Shown here in pieces: positions 1 to 7,354 of a stretch of 12,793 nucleotides of DNA. The position numbers were made by a program, and so were the translations under genes. The stretch's first letter is position 1. Each line of letters begins with the position of its first letter. Source of the DNA: an uncultured beta proteobacterium (GTDB lineage Bacteria; Pseudomonadota; Gammaproteobacteria; Burkholderiales; Burkholderiaceae_C); NCBI GenBank assembly GCA_903840825.1, contig CAIMHL010000193.1, positions 1 through 12,793 of the forward strand. The letters run 5' to 3'. The notes under the pieces are model-generated. The model was not told the DNA's origin. It saw only the letters and a program-made list of their open reading frames with translations, and ran no database searches.

Positions 1-1
1 G

Positions 2-2509
2 GATTTGAAATACTCTAGGGAGCTGGTTATCCCACTCTTGGCTAAATCATTACTTGCGCAAGGCAATGCAAAAAAGTTGACCGCTGAATTTGCTCAAACC
101 ATGCTGGGCGACGCGAGTGCAAAAGCGAGTCTATTGATGTCATTGACGACGGCGTATGCAATGCAGGGTGATCTTGAAAAATCGAAGACCTCACATGAGT
201 CCGCTTTGTTGGTTGACCCGACCAACGTGCCAGCACGTATTCTTATTGCCAGGAATAAAGCAATTGCTGGTGATACTGCCGCTTCACTGGCCTTGGTAGA
301 TCAAATCATCTCAGATTCGAAAGATAGTTTTGATGCTTGGAAATTGAAGGGTGACATTTTATTGACTGACAAAAGCAGAGCAGCGGAGGCGCAATTAGCC
401 TACAAAAAAGCCATTGAAATTAAACCTGATTTTCTCGCTGCACATACCTCGCTTATTGCTTTGTTGTTTCAACAAAAAAACTATGTTCTTGCTGAGAGTC
501 AGCTTGAATATTTAAAGAAGTTCCTACCGAATCATCCCCAAACCAAGCTTTTTGAAGGTCAATTAGCATTTCATAAGCAGGATTTCAAGTTGGCGAAAGA
601 ATTTGTACAGCAAGTTTTGCAAGTAGCTCCTTCAAATGTTCAGGCCTTGCAATTGGCCGGCGTTGTTGAGTTTCAACTCGGCGGCTATAGTTTGGCGGAA
701 AGTTATCTAGCGCAAGTCGTGAAGGTGGCGCCCGATTTGTTGCTGCCCAGGCGAGTCTTGGTACAAACTTATTTGCGCTCTGGTAATCCTCAAAAAGCGC
801 TGCCTCTTGTCCAATATTTAGCGGACAAGGAAGACCTTGATTCGGACGTGCTGTCAACAGTTGGCGAGGTTTATTTGCAGAATGGTGATGTGAAATCTGC
901 TGAGATCTATTTCGCTAAAGCGTCTGCCAGTGCACCCACCGATGCACGAAAGAAAACTACGCTCGCCCTGACGCATTTAATGTCTGGGCAGGTTGATATG
1001 GCGGTTGATGAATTGAAGCTTATTTCAGCCCTTGACTCGGGCACCAGTGCTGATTTGGCGCTGTTTAGTTATCATTTAAATCGAAAGTCGTTTGAATCGG
1101 CCTTGGGTGTTGTCAGTATTCTTGACAAGAAGATGCCAGGAAATCCCTTGCCTGCCCAACTGCGAGGTCGTGTTTCATTTGCTAAAAATGATGTGTCTGG
1201 TGCAAGGTCCAGTTTTGAGCGAGCGTTGGCCATTGATCCCCTGTACTTCCCGGCTATTTCAAGTCTCGCAGAGCTTGACGTTTTGGGTAAGCAACCAGCG
1301 TTGGCCAAGTCAAGGCTTGAATCTTACCTGTCCAAGTCGCCTAAAAGCGTACAAGCTTGGCTGGCGCTTGCAGAGTTTGAAATCAGGGCTGGCACTGGCA
1401 AAGACGAGGTGTCAAAGTTACTGGCAAAAGCGGTTGCGGCCAATCCTGAAGATGTCATGACCCGACTGTTTCAGATTTCTTATGGCCTGCAAGTCATGGA
1501 CACCAAAGGTGCGGTGATGGCTGCCCAAAATGCCGTTTCCGTATTGCCGGGTAGTTCTGCACTTTTGGATGCTCTAGGGCGCACCCAAATGGCGGCTGGT
1601 GACTTTAACCAGGCAGTGATTACTTTTCAAAAGCTGTCTGCGCAAGAGATTCATTCATACTTGCCTCATATGCGGATGGCGGAAGCTTACGCTGCAGCTA
1701 AAAACAAGGACGCCATGGTCAAGAGCCTGAATCAGGCTCTGGAATTGAAGCCGGATTTCCGACCTGCTCAGCGAAATTTGATGGTGGTTGATTTGGCCGA
1801 TAAAAACTACCCCCGAGCACTGTCAACCGCACGAGCGATTCAGAAACAGTCGCCCTCTGATGGCGAGGGCTACGCTTTAGAGGCCGATATTTTTTTGGTT
1901 CAAAAAAAATGGCCTGAGGCTTTGCTTGTTTTGCAGCAGGGAATGAAGCAGGCGAATTCGCCCGTCTTGGCTTTCAGGCAGCACACTGTGCTTGTGGAGC
2001 TTGGAAAAACTGCGGAAGCGGATAAATTTTCAGCCAAGTGGCAGCGCGAAAATCCAAATGATGCCGTGTTTTTACTCTATTTGGGCGACGCTGCTTTGGC
2101 GCGCAATGATCTGCTCGCTGCAGAGAAAATATATTTGGCAGTCGTCAATTTAAAGTCCAAAAATGCAGTGGCCTACAACAATTTAGCCTGGGTGCTTGAT
2201 AAATTGAAAAAGTCAGGTGCACTAGCTTATGCTGAAAAAGCGAATGAGCTGATGCCCAACCAGCCTGCCTTTATGGACACCTTGGCGTCGATTTACGCCA
2301 GTATCGGTAATTTTGAAAAAGCAGTGAGTTTGCAGTCAAAGGTACTCACTCTTGACCCCAAAAATATGGCGTATAAGCTTAACTTGGCCAAGATCCATAT
2401 CTCGAGTGGCAAAAAGGATTTGGCGCGCAAACAGCTTGAGGAACTTCGATCCTTGGGTGAAAGCTTTCCGGCCCATGCAGAAGTGGCCACATTGCTGAAG
2501 CGTGTCTGA
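2..2509 (+). CDS. prsT: TPR-repeat protein, PEP-CTERM system PrsT-like (5' end cut by window)
   Basis: The reading frame is open from the first bases of the window, with no convincing start: the earliest candidate is a TTG at 5 without a visible ribosome-binding site. The true start therefore lies upstream and about 835 residues are seen. The protein is almost entirely degenerate 34-residue tetratricopeptide repeats, recognisable by recurring A..Y..A, P.....L and DP or KP turn positions (for example 'LAAHTSL', 'NNLAWVLDKL', 'NPLPAQLRGRV'). Length and repeat style match the large TPR protein PrsT encoded with PEP-CTERM/EpsH exosortase and exopolysaccharide loci in Gram-negative bacteria. It is thought to act as an envelope scaffold in surface-protein or polysaccharide export. 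The following genes (protease, nucleotide-sugar enzymes) fit an exopolysaccharide locus. The TPR architecture is certain; the PrsT assignment is by overall resemblance, since the N-terminal signal or lipobox is outside the window and no exosortase gene is visible. Confidence 0.8.
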   Translation, partial: DLKYSRELVIPLLAKSLLAQGNAKKLTAEFAQTMLGDASAKASLLMSLTTAYAMQGDLEKSKTSHESALLVDPTNVPARILIARNKAIAGDTAASLALVDQIISDSKDSFDAWKLKGDILLTDKSRAAEAQLAYKKAIEIKPDFLAAHTSLIALLFQQKNYVLAESQLEYLKKFLPNHPQTKLFEGQLAFHKQDFKLAKEFVQQVLQVAPSNVQALQLAGVVEFQLGGYSLAESYLAQVVKVAPDLLLPRRVLVQTYLRSGNPQKALPLVQYLADKEDLDSDVLSTVGEVYLQNGDVKSAEIYFAKASASAPTDARKKTTLALTHLMSGQVDMAVDELKLISALDSGTSADLALFSYHLNRKSFESALGVVSILDKKMPGNPLPAQLRGRVSFAKNDVSGARSSFERALAIDPLYFPAISSLAELDVLGKQPALAKSRLESYLSKSPKSVQAWLALAEFEIRAGTGKDEVSKLLAKAVAANPEDVMTRLFQISYGLQVMDTKGAVMAAQNAVSVLPGSSALLDALGRTQMAAGDFNQAVITFQKLSAQEIHSYLPHMRMAEAYAAAKNKDAMVKSLNQALELKPDFRPAQRNLMVVDLADKNYPRALSTARAIQKQSPSDGEGYALEADIFLVQKKWPEALLVLQQGMKQANSPVLAFRQHTVLVELGKTAEADKFSAKWQRENPNDAVFLLYLGDAALARNDLLAAEKIYLAVVNLKSKNAVAYNNLAWVLDKLKKSGALAYAEKANELMPNQPAFMDTLASIYASIGNFEKAVSLQSKVLTLDPKNMAYKLNLAKIHISSGKKDLARKQLEELRSLGESFPAHAEVATLLKRV

Positions 2510-2543
2510 GTCTTTTGCTAACTCATTAACTAGCTGCGTTTAT

Positions 2544-3329
2544 ATGCGATTGAATTGGCTACTCGGCATTCTTTTTACAACACATCTATTCGGGTTGGCT
2601 CACGCGGATATCACGCGAACTATTGCGCAAGTCAAGTCCTCAGTTTTGATTGTGGGAACATTCAAAGCGACGGGTAGTCCTCGATTTGCATTAAGGGGCG
2701 CCGGATTTATTGTGTCTGACGGAAAGTCGGGTGACAGTAATTTGTTGGTAACTAACGCCCATGTGCTGGTCCAGGTAGCCGATGAAGAGGCGGATACGGC
2801 TTTGGTTGTTCAAGTAAAGGTAGGTAAAGACGAATGGCAAATGCGCTCAGCCACTGTGTTGGAGGTGGATAAAGTACACGACTTGGCGCTGCTGAAATTT
2901 GAGGGTGCTGCCTTACCCTCGCTCAAGGTTGGAGACTCCACCCAAGTGAGGGAGGGCCAGTCTGTTGCCTTCATGGGTTTTCCAATCGGCGGGGCCCTGG
3001 GTTTTTCTCCGGTTACCCATCGCGGTTTCATTTCCTCCATAGCCGCGGCTGCCTTGCCCAAACCCACGGCCCAGCAACTGAATTCAAAAGTCATACGAAG
3101 CTTACGATCGGGAATCAGTTTTGATATTTTTCAGCTTGATGGCACGGCGTACCCCGGTAACAGCGGTGGTCCCGTGTTTGATCCTGTCACAGGCGAGGTT
3201 TTAGGTGTCCTGAATATGGTGTTTATCAAGGGAACCAGGGAGTCCGCATTAACCCATCCGTCAGGCATCAGTTATGCGATTCCCTCTGAACATATCAGGC
3301 AACTGTTACTTCGAAAAGGCGATCAGTGA
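2544..3329 (+). CDS. Exported trypsin-like serine protease (S1C/DegP-like catalytic domain, no PDZ)
   Basis: With the ATG at 2544 the protein has 261 residues. It begins with a clean signal peptide: Met-Arg-Leu, a hydrophobic core at 4-18, and cleavage after Ala-His-Ala near residue 21. A GTG at 2502 would give 14 extra N-terminal residues and overlap the previous gene by 8 bases. That start is possible by translational coupling but would spoil the signal peptide; neither start has a good ribosome-binding site. The catalytic triad is visible: His73 in TNAHV, Asp113 in HDLALL and Ser207 in GNSGGP. The chain ends about 50 residues after Ser207, so there is no PDZ domain as in DegP or DegS. An extra segment of about 30 residues (166-196) sits between the GFISS strand and the serine loop. 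It probably works in the periplasm and is co-transcribed with the TPR protein (34-nt gap). The substrate is unknown. Confidence 0.85.
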   Translation: MRLNWLLGILFTTHLFGLAHADITRTIAQVKSSVLIVGTFKATGSPRFALRGAGFIVSDGKSGDSNLLVTNAHVLVQVADEEADTALVVQVKVGKDEWQMRSATVLEVDKVHDLALLKFEGAALPSLKVGDSTQVREGQSVAFMGFPIGGALGFSPVTHRGFISSIAAAALPKPTAQQLNSKVIRSLRSGISFDIFQLDGTAYPGNSGGPVFDPVTGEVLGVLNMVFIKGTRESALTHPSGISYAIPSEHIRQLLLRKGDQ

Positions 3330-3335
3330 GTGAAT

Positions 3336-3998
3336 TTACCGGCCGTAAACGTCTTCAAACCGGACAATATCATCTTCTCCCAAGTAGGAGCCGGATTGAA
3401 CTTCGATCATCTCCAGATCAACACGACCTGGATTTTCAAGCCGATGCGTGATGCCCAGCGGAATAAAGGTGGATTCGTTTTCGGAGAGTAAAAATGTACT
3501 CTCGCCTTTGGTCACTTGGGCGGTGCCACTGACCACAATCCAGTGTTCTGCGCGGTGGTGGTGCATTTGCAGCGAAAGCCGGCCACCTGGTTTGACCACG
3601 ATGCGTTTGACCTGAAAGCGCTCTCCTGCGTCCACGCCGTCGTAGGAGCCCCATGGCCGAAAGACTTTGCGATGGATGCTGCTCTCAGTGCGTCCCTGAG
3701 CCTTGAGCCTGTCAACGATCAGTTTGACGTCTTGGGTTCTGTCCTTGTGGGCGACCAATATGGCGTCTGCGGTTTCTACCACTACCAAATCACTCACGCC
3801 TACACAGGCTATCAAGCGCCCTTCCGAGAGGGCCAGCGTGTTGTAGCAGTCTTGAAGCATGACATCGCCTTGGGCGACATTCCCGACAGCGTCTTTGAGG
3901 AGCACTTTCCATAACGCGTCCCAAGCACCGACATCGGACCAGCCCGCATTGAGTGGGATGTCTGAACCACCGGAAAGTACAACGGGTTGAATCAACAT
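3336..3998 (-). pseudogene. manC: Internally deleted ManC/AlgA-type enzyme: guanylyltransferase core lost, cupin isomerase domain kept
   Basis: Full-length mannose-1-phosphate guanylyltransferase/mannose-6-phosphate isomerase proteins have about 470-480 residues; this frame has 220. Residues 1-12 (MLIQPVVLSGGS) are the family's usual N-terminus up to the start of the GGSGTRLWP nucleotide-binding loop. Residue 13 onward (DIPLNAGWSDVGAW) corresponds to about position 280 of AlgA. The GTRLWP loop, the FVEKP segment and the rest of the nucleotide and sugar-phosphate site are absent. From there the sequence is normal to the end, including the complete type II cupin domain (about 112-220) with QMHHHRAEHW at 144-153, the ITHRLENP metal-site region and the C-terminal SYLGEDDIVRFEDVYGR. 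A GGAA ribosome-binding site lies 6 bases before the ATG and there is no stop or frameshift. A stable isomerase-only protein is therefore conceivable, but GDP-mannose synthesis by this product is not. The gene is last in the galE/nucleotidyltransferase cluster, 15 bases after its neighbour. A true deletion cannot be told from an assembly collapse here. Confidence 0.8.
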
Positions 3999-4013
3999 GT
4001 CAGTTCCATTTTT

Positions 4014-5117
4014 TTATGCCCGGGCATCGCCCCAGCGAAGTTGGGAGGTGTCATCACCCCGGTAAAGGGTGTCACCATGGCGGTCAACGCAGTATTCGGG
4101 CGAGATGATCATTTCATTGAAACGCATATCTGCAGCAATGCGCGTGTACTCAAACAAAATACTCCGCACGACCTTGGCGCCTGTGCGAATATGACTCCCA
4201 TGCCCAATCCAGGCCGGCCCGGTGAGGGTGGCACCTGGCTCAATCCGGACACTGGACCCAATATAAATCGGACCTTGAATATTGACCTTGTCCCATGGAA
4301 TGGAGGTGTTTAAACCCACCCAAATTCCGGGTTTGATTTCTCGGCCTGGCATGTTCATTTGGTCCACTTCACCGCGTAAAACACGTTGCAATACCGACCA
4401 GTAATCACTCACGCGGCCAATGTCAATCCAGTTAAAGGGCCTATTTTGGGCATAAAACGGCAAGTCCTGCGCAACCAGTTGGGGGAATAACTGCGATCCA
4501 ATATCGTAAATAACGCCGGGTGGGACTAGATTCAGAACTTCGGGGTCAAAAATATAGATGCCCGTACTGGCCAGGGTGGACTTAGCCTGAGCGGGCTTGG
4601 GTTTTTCTTGGAAAGACAGAATTTTTCCATCAGGTGCCGCCACCACAATGCCGTAAGCCTCAACGTCACTCAGTGGCACATCAAGCGCAACCACACTGGC
4701 AATGGCACCCTTGGCCTTGTGCTCAGCCAGGGCAGCGGTAATGTCTAGGTCAATCAGTGCGTCACCACACAAAACAAGCGTGGTTTCATCAAAAAATCCA
4801 CCAAAATCCTGTATGCGCCGCATGCCACCGGCTGATCCCATAGGGCGCGGCAGCACTTCGCCATGGTCACGGATACCCTCATAGGCATATCCAATTTGGA
4901 CGCCCCAGCGCCGTCCATCGCCGAAATACTCTTCAATCTTGTGGTGATGCCAAGCGACGTTCACCATGATCTCGGTGATGCCGTGTCGTGCCAGGTGTTC
5001 AATCAGGTATTCCATCACCGGCTTGCCCAAGATAGGCACCATCGGTTTGGGAAGGTCCCGCGTCAGTGGGCGCACGCGGGTACCTTGCCCTGCCGCCAAT
5101 ATCATGCCTTTAGCCAC
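4014..5117 (-). CDS. Sugar-phosphate nucleotidyltransferase, mannose-1-phosphate guanylyltransferase type, with left-handed beta-helix
   Basis: The 367-residue protein has an N-terminal nucleotidyltransferase fold and a C-terminal hexapeptide beta-helix, as in GMPPB-like and GlmU-like enzymes. Visible motifs are the nucleotide-binding loop AGQGTRVRPLT (9-19), Lys24 in LPKPM, the metal-binding Asp119 in LCGDALID, the EKP at 171-173 and NWIDIGRVSDY (229-239). Isoleucine/glycine-rich hexapeptides run from about 262 to 335. The likely reaction is NTP plus sugar-1-phosphate to NDP-sugar, probably GDP-mannose, feeding exopolysaccharide synthesis; substrate specificity cannot be read from sequence alone. 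The start is GTG at 5117, chosen because a strong GGGAG site lies 7 bases upstream, whereas the next ATG (5105) is too far from it. It sits 45 bases after galE and 15 bases before the deleted manC, so the three are probably one transcript. It could supply the activity the remnant has lost. Confidence 0.85.
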   Translation of the reverse strand: MAKGMILAAGQGTRVRPLTRDLPKPMVPILGKPVMEYLIEHLARHGITEIMVNVAWHHHKIEEYFGDGRRWGVQIGYAYEGIRDHGEVLPRPMGSAGGMRRIQDFGGFFDETTLVLCGDALIDLDITAALAEHKAKGAIASVVALDVPLSDVEAYGIVVAAPDGKILSFQEKPKPAQAKSTLASTGIYIFDPEVLNLVPPGVIYDIGSQLFPQLVAQDLPFYAQNRPFNWIDIGRVSDYWSVLQRVLRGEVDQMNMPGREIKPGIWVGLNTSIPWDKVNIQGPIYIGSSVRIEPGATLTGPAWIGHGSHIRTGAKVVRSILFEYTRIAADMRFNEMIISPEYCVDRHGDTLYRGDDTSQLRWGDARA

Positions 5118-5162
5118 TTGTTTTCTCCCAGGTAACTTACTTATTTCTTGCCCGCACGGGTA

Positions 5163-6176
5163 TCACACTTGCGAATAGCCTGCAGGGTTCTTGTTTTGCC
5201 AACGCCAGGCATCTGTGCACATGTCTTCCAGGCTCCTTTGTGCGCGCCAACCTAATTTACTCAGAGCCTGGTCGGGATCAGCATAACAAGAGGCAATATC
5301 GCCGGGTCTCCGGTCGGCAACCTTGTAGGCAATAGCCTGGCCGCTGGCTTTCTCGAATGCTTTAACCATGTCGATGACACTGTAGCCGACCCCCGTTCCT
5401 AGGTTGATAGCAAGACATTCTTGGTGCTCACGTAGCCGCTCCAGTGCTTTTAGATGGCCGATTGCCAAGTCCACAACATGAATATAGTCGCGCACGCCTG
5501 TACCATCTGGGGTGTCGTAATCCGCACTCCAAACATTCAAATATTCACGCCGACCAACCGCCACTTGTGCAACAAAAGGTAGCAGGTTGTTGGGCGTGCC
5601 TTGGGGGTCTTCGCCGATCAAGCCGCTTGCATGAGCGCCTACCGGGTTGAAGTACCTCAGAATGCTGATCCGCCAACTGGGATCACTGCGGAAAAGGTCG
5701 CGCAGCATGTTCTCTATGACCAGTTTAGTTTGTCCGTAGGGGTTGGTGGCCGATAGTGGGTGGTCTTCATTGAGGGGGAGGTATTGCGGGTCTCCGTAAA
5801 CAGTAGCGGATGAGCTAAACACCAATTTTTTGACGCCGCACTCTGTCATGGCCTCCAGCAGGCGCAGGGTCCCCATCACGTTATTGTCGTAGTAGCGCAG
5901 GGGTTGCTCGACTGATTCGCCAACGGCTTTAAGCCCTGCGAAATGAATAACCGCGGTGGCTCCGCTTTGGGTTAGAGCGGATACCAGAGCGGGCCGATCT
6001 CTGATGTCTCCATGAATAAGTGTGGGTTTTTTGCCTGTGATTTGTTCAACTCTGGCCAAGGCCTCTGGCTGACTGTTGCTGAAGTTGTCAAAAACAGTCA
6101 CTTCATGCCCTGTATTGATCAGCTCAACACAGGTATGGGAGCCAATGTATCCAGCGCCACCCGTAATAAAAATCAT
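5163..6176 (-). CDS. galE: UDP-glucose 4-epimerase
   Basis: At 337 residues this is full length for GalE, an extended short-chain dehydrogenase/reductase that interconverts UDP-glucose and UDP-galactose using bound NAD. The N-terminal Rossmann motif TGGAGYIGSH is at 5-14. The catalytic Ser-Tyr-Lys set is visible as SSSATVYG (Ser123), Tyr147 and Lys151 (NPYGQTK). Other family landmarks are HFAGLKAVGES (78-88), LRYFNPVGAH and GVRDYIHVVDLA. The enzyme is cytoplasmic and supplies UDP-galactose for exopolysaccharide or lipopolysaccharide. It appears to be the first gene of the - strand sugar cluster. The ATG start at 6176 has no clear ribosome-binding site and its upstream 24 bases are almost pure A+T. 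Nothing looks damaged. Confidence 0.95.
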   Translation of the reverse strand: MIFITGGAGYIGSHTCVELINTGHEVTVFDNFSNSQPEALARVEQITGKKPTLIHGDIRDRPALVSALTQSGATAVIHFAGLKAVGESVEQPLRYYDNNVMGTLRLLEAMTECGVKKLVFSSSATVYGDPQYLPLNEDHPLSATNPYGQTKLVIENMLRDLFRSDPSWRISILRYFNPVGAHASGLIGEDPQGTPNNLLPFVAQVAVGRREYLNVWSADYDTPDGTGVRDYIHVVDLAIGHLKALERLREHQECLAINLGTGVGYSVIDMVKAFEKASGQAIAYKVADRRPGDIASCYADPDQALSKLGWRAQRSLEDMCTDAWRWQNKNPAGYSQV

Positions 6177-6191
6177 AAGAAAATTTTAAAA

Positions 6192-6235
6192 AATTGAATA
6201 TTTCCAAATTATCGAGTGGAAAACCGTATTCAATT
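6192..6235. repeat. 9-bp inverted repeat between rlmJ and galE
   Basis: AATTGAATA at 6192-6200 is the exact reverse complement of TATTCAATT at 6227-6235, with 26 bases between. Read on the - strand, the second arm is followed by a run of T, so it could be a weak, AT-rich terminator after rlmJ. It could also be a binding site ahead of galE. The composition is AT-rich, so chance is possible. Confidence 0.3.
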
Positions 6236-7170
6236 CAGCCGCCAAACTCAACGGTTGAGGTCGCATGTTGATCTTGACCTAGAACCTCAACCAACTGGGG
6301 TAGCGCAAGCTGGAGTGCGGCTTTGAGTGTGTGAGGCGGATTGATGATGAACATGCCGCTGGCAGGCAATCCTGGTCGAACAACATCACCGGCCTCATCG
6401 GAGGTGAGCTTGCTTGACTTGATAGTCAGGGTCGCATTTAACCAACTTTTACCGGCTTTGGTTGCCAGTGTTTTGAGCTTGCGGGGGACATCATGCGCTT
6501 CTGGGCGCGGGATGATGGGATACCAGACGGCGTAGGTGCCGGTGGCAAAGCGCGTGAGTGAATCAGCGACCATGGCGACAACCCGTGCGTAATCGTTTTT
6601 TATTTCATAGCTAGGGTCACTCAGCACGAGGGCACGTCGTGCCGGAGGAGGCAGGAATTTCTTGATGCCTTCAAATCCATCTTCGCGCAAAACAGCCACC
6701 TGTCGGCCCGCTTCCAGCTGCTTGATGTTGGCCGACAGTGTTTTGACATCAGTAGGGTGGATTTCAAACACCTTGAGCTTGTCGCGTTCGCCCAGCAGGT
6801 GCTGAATGATGAATGGTGATCCCGGATATATCTTATGACTACCGGGCTGATTGAAGCTGGCAACCAGATCTACGTAATCCTGAAGAATGGGGGCAACGCC
6901 ATCAACTAGAGGCTTGGCAGTCCCCCCCTTTTTTGCAGGGGCAGAGGGCTTTTTCAAAGCTGCCAGCAATTTCAAAAAACCGTCGGCAGCTTCACCGCTG
7001 GTTTCGGCATATTCGCCGTCAAGCCGGTACAAGCCAGCTCCGGCATGGGTATCGAATACCGTAAGAGCTGTGTCTTTTTGCAGCAAATGCCGAAGCATAG
7101 CAATAAGCACAGTGTGTTTGAGAACGTCGGCATGGTTGCCGGCATGGAAGGCGTGGCGATAACTAAACAT
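6235..7170 (-). CDS. rlmJ: 23S rRNA (adenine2030-N6)-methyltransferase RlmJ
   Basis: The N-terminus MFSYRHAFHAGNHADVLKH is the hallmark of RlmJ, which uses S-adenosylmethionine to methylate N6 of A2030 in 23S rRNA. The SAM-binding strand appears as FDTHAGAGLYRL (39-50). The catalytic motif is DPSYE at 185-189, a variant of the usual DPPYE with the second proline replaced by serine. The protein has 311 residues against about 280 in E. coli. The excess is mostly a Lys/Pro/Ala-rich insertion around residues 72-92. That insertion is encoded by a run of six A then seven G on the coding strand (6922-6934), a slippery tract. The gene is transcribed divergently from rplM. Identification is secure; the serine variant is probably tolerated because the flanking motif is intact. 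Confidence 0.93.
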   Translation of the reverse strand: MFSYRHAFHAGNHADVLKHTVLIAMLRHLLQKDTALTVFDTHAGAGLYRLDGEYAETSGEAADGFLKLLAALKKPSAPAKKGGTAKPLVDGVAPILQDYVDLVASFNQPGSHKIYPGSPFIIQHLLGERDKLKVFEIHPTDVKTLSANIKQLEAGRQVAVLREDGFEGIKKFLPPPARRALVLSDPSYEIKNDYARVVAMVADSLTRFATGTYAVWYPIIPRPEAHDVPRKLKTLATKAGKSWLNATLTIKSSKLTSDEAGDVVRPGLPASGMFIINPPHTLKAALQLALPQLVEVLGQDQHATSTVEFGG

Positions 7171-7178
7171 AAACCATT

Positions 7179-7208
7179 TTAACCGGCTTGCGACTAATTT
7201 TGTATAAT
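7179..7208 (+). promoter_or_regulatory. Putative sigma70 promoter of rplM-rpsI
   Basis: A perfect TATAAT -10 box lies at 7203-7208. A weak -35 candidate TTAACC (4 of 6 matches to TTGACA) lies at 7179-7184, 18 bases upstream. Transcription would start near 7214-7216, about 140 bases before the rplM ATG. A closer TTGCGA at 7188-7193 is only 9 bases from the -10, too near to be its partner. Position between divergent rlmJ and rplM supports the call. Confidence 0.65.
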
Positions 7209-7213
7209 ATGAG

Positions 7214-7328
7214 GCTTCGCAGCGCTTTTGCAGCTCCGCGGCGAAGCTAGAACCCCACCTAAGAGATTCCCATTAGAGGAACGCCGACCGTGGAAAAGAG
7301 CAGCAAGGAAGCCAACCCCTTAGGTTGG
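7214..7328 (+). promoter_or_regulatory. Structured 5' leader of the rplM-rpsI mRNA
   Basis: The leader begins almost exactly at the predicted transcription start with a 7-bp perfect stem, GCTTCGC (7214-7220) pairing with GCGAAGC (7241-7247). A second hairpin, CCAACC (7312-7317) and GGTTGG (7323-7328) with a 5-base loop, lies just before the ribosome-binding site of rplM. In E. coli L13 represses its own rplM-rpsI mRNA through the leader. Whether this unrelated-looking leader does the same is inference. Confidence 0.45.
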
Positions 7329-7354
7329 ACAAGCCCTCAATAAAGAGAAATCTC

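Noticed and set aside
3336..3350. Short palindrome TTTAC/GTAAA at the convergent ends of the protease and manC genes as a terminator
   Set aside because: The stem is only 5 bp and AT-rich with no T run on the protease side.
3516..3914. Open frame of 132 codons on the + strand inside the manC remnant
   Set aside because: It is antisense to a clearly conserved cupin/ManC sequence, with no ribosome-binding site or recognisable motif.
7325..7354. Upstream TTG start for rplM adding ten residues
   Set aside because: The added residues are not part of L13, the TTG is inside a leader hairpin, and the ATG at 7355 has its own ribosome-binding site.
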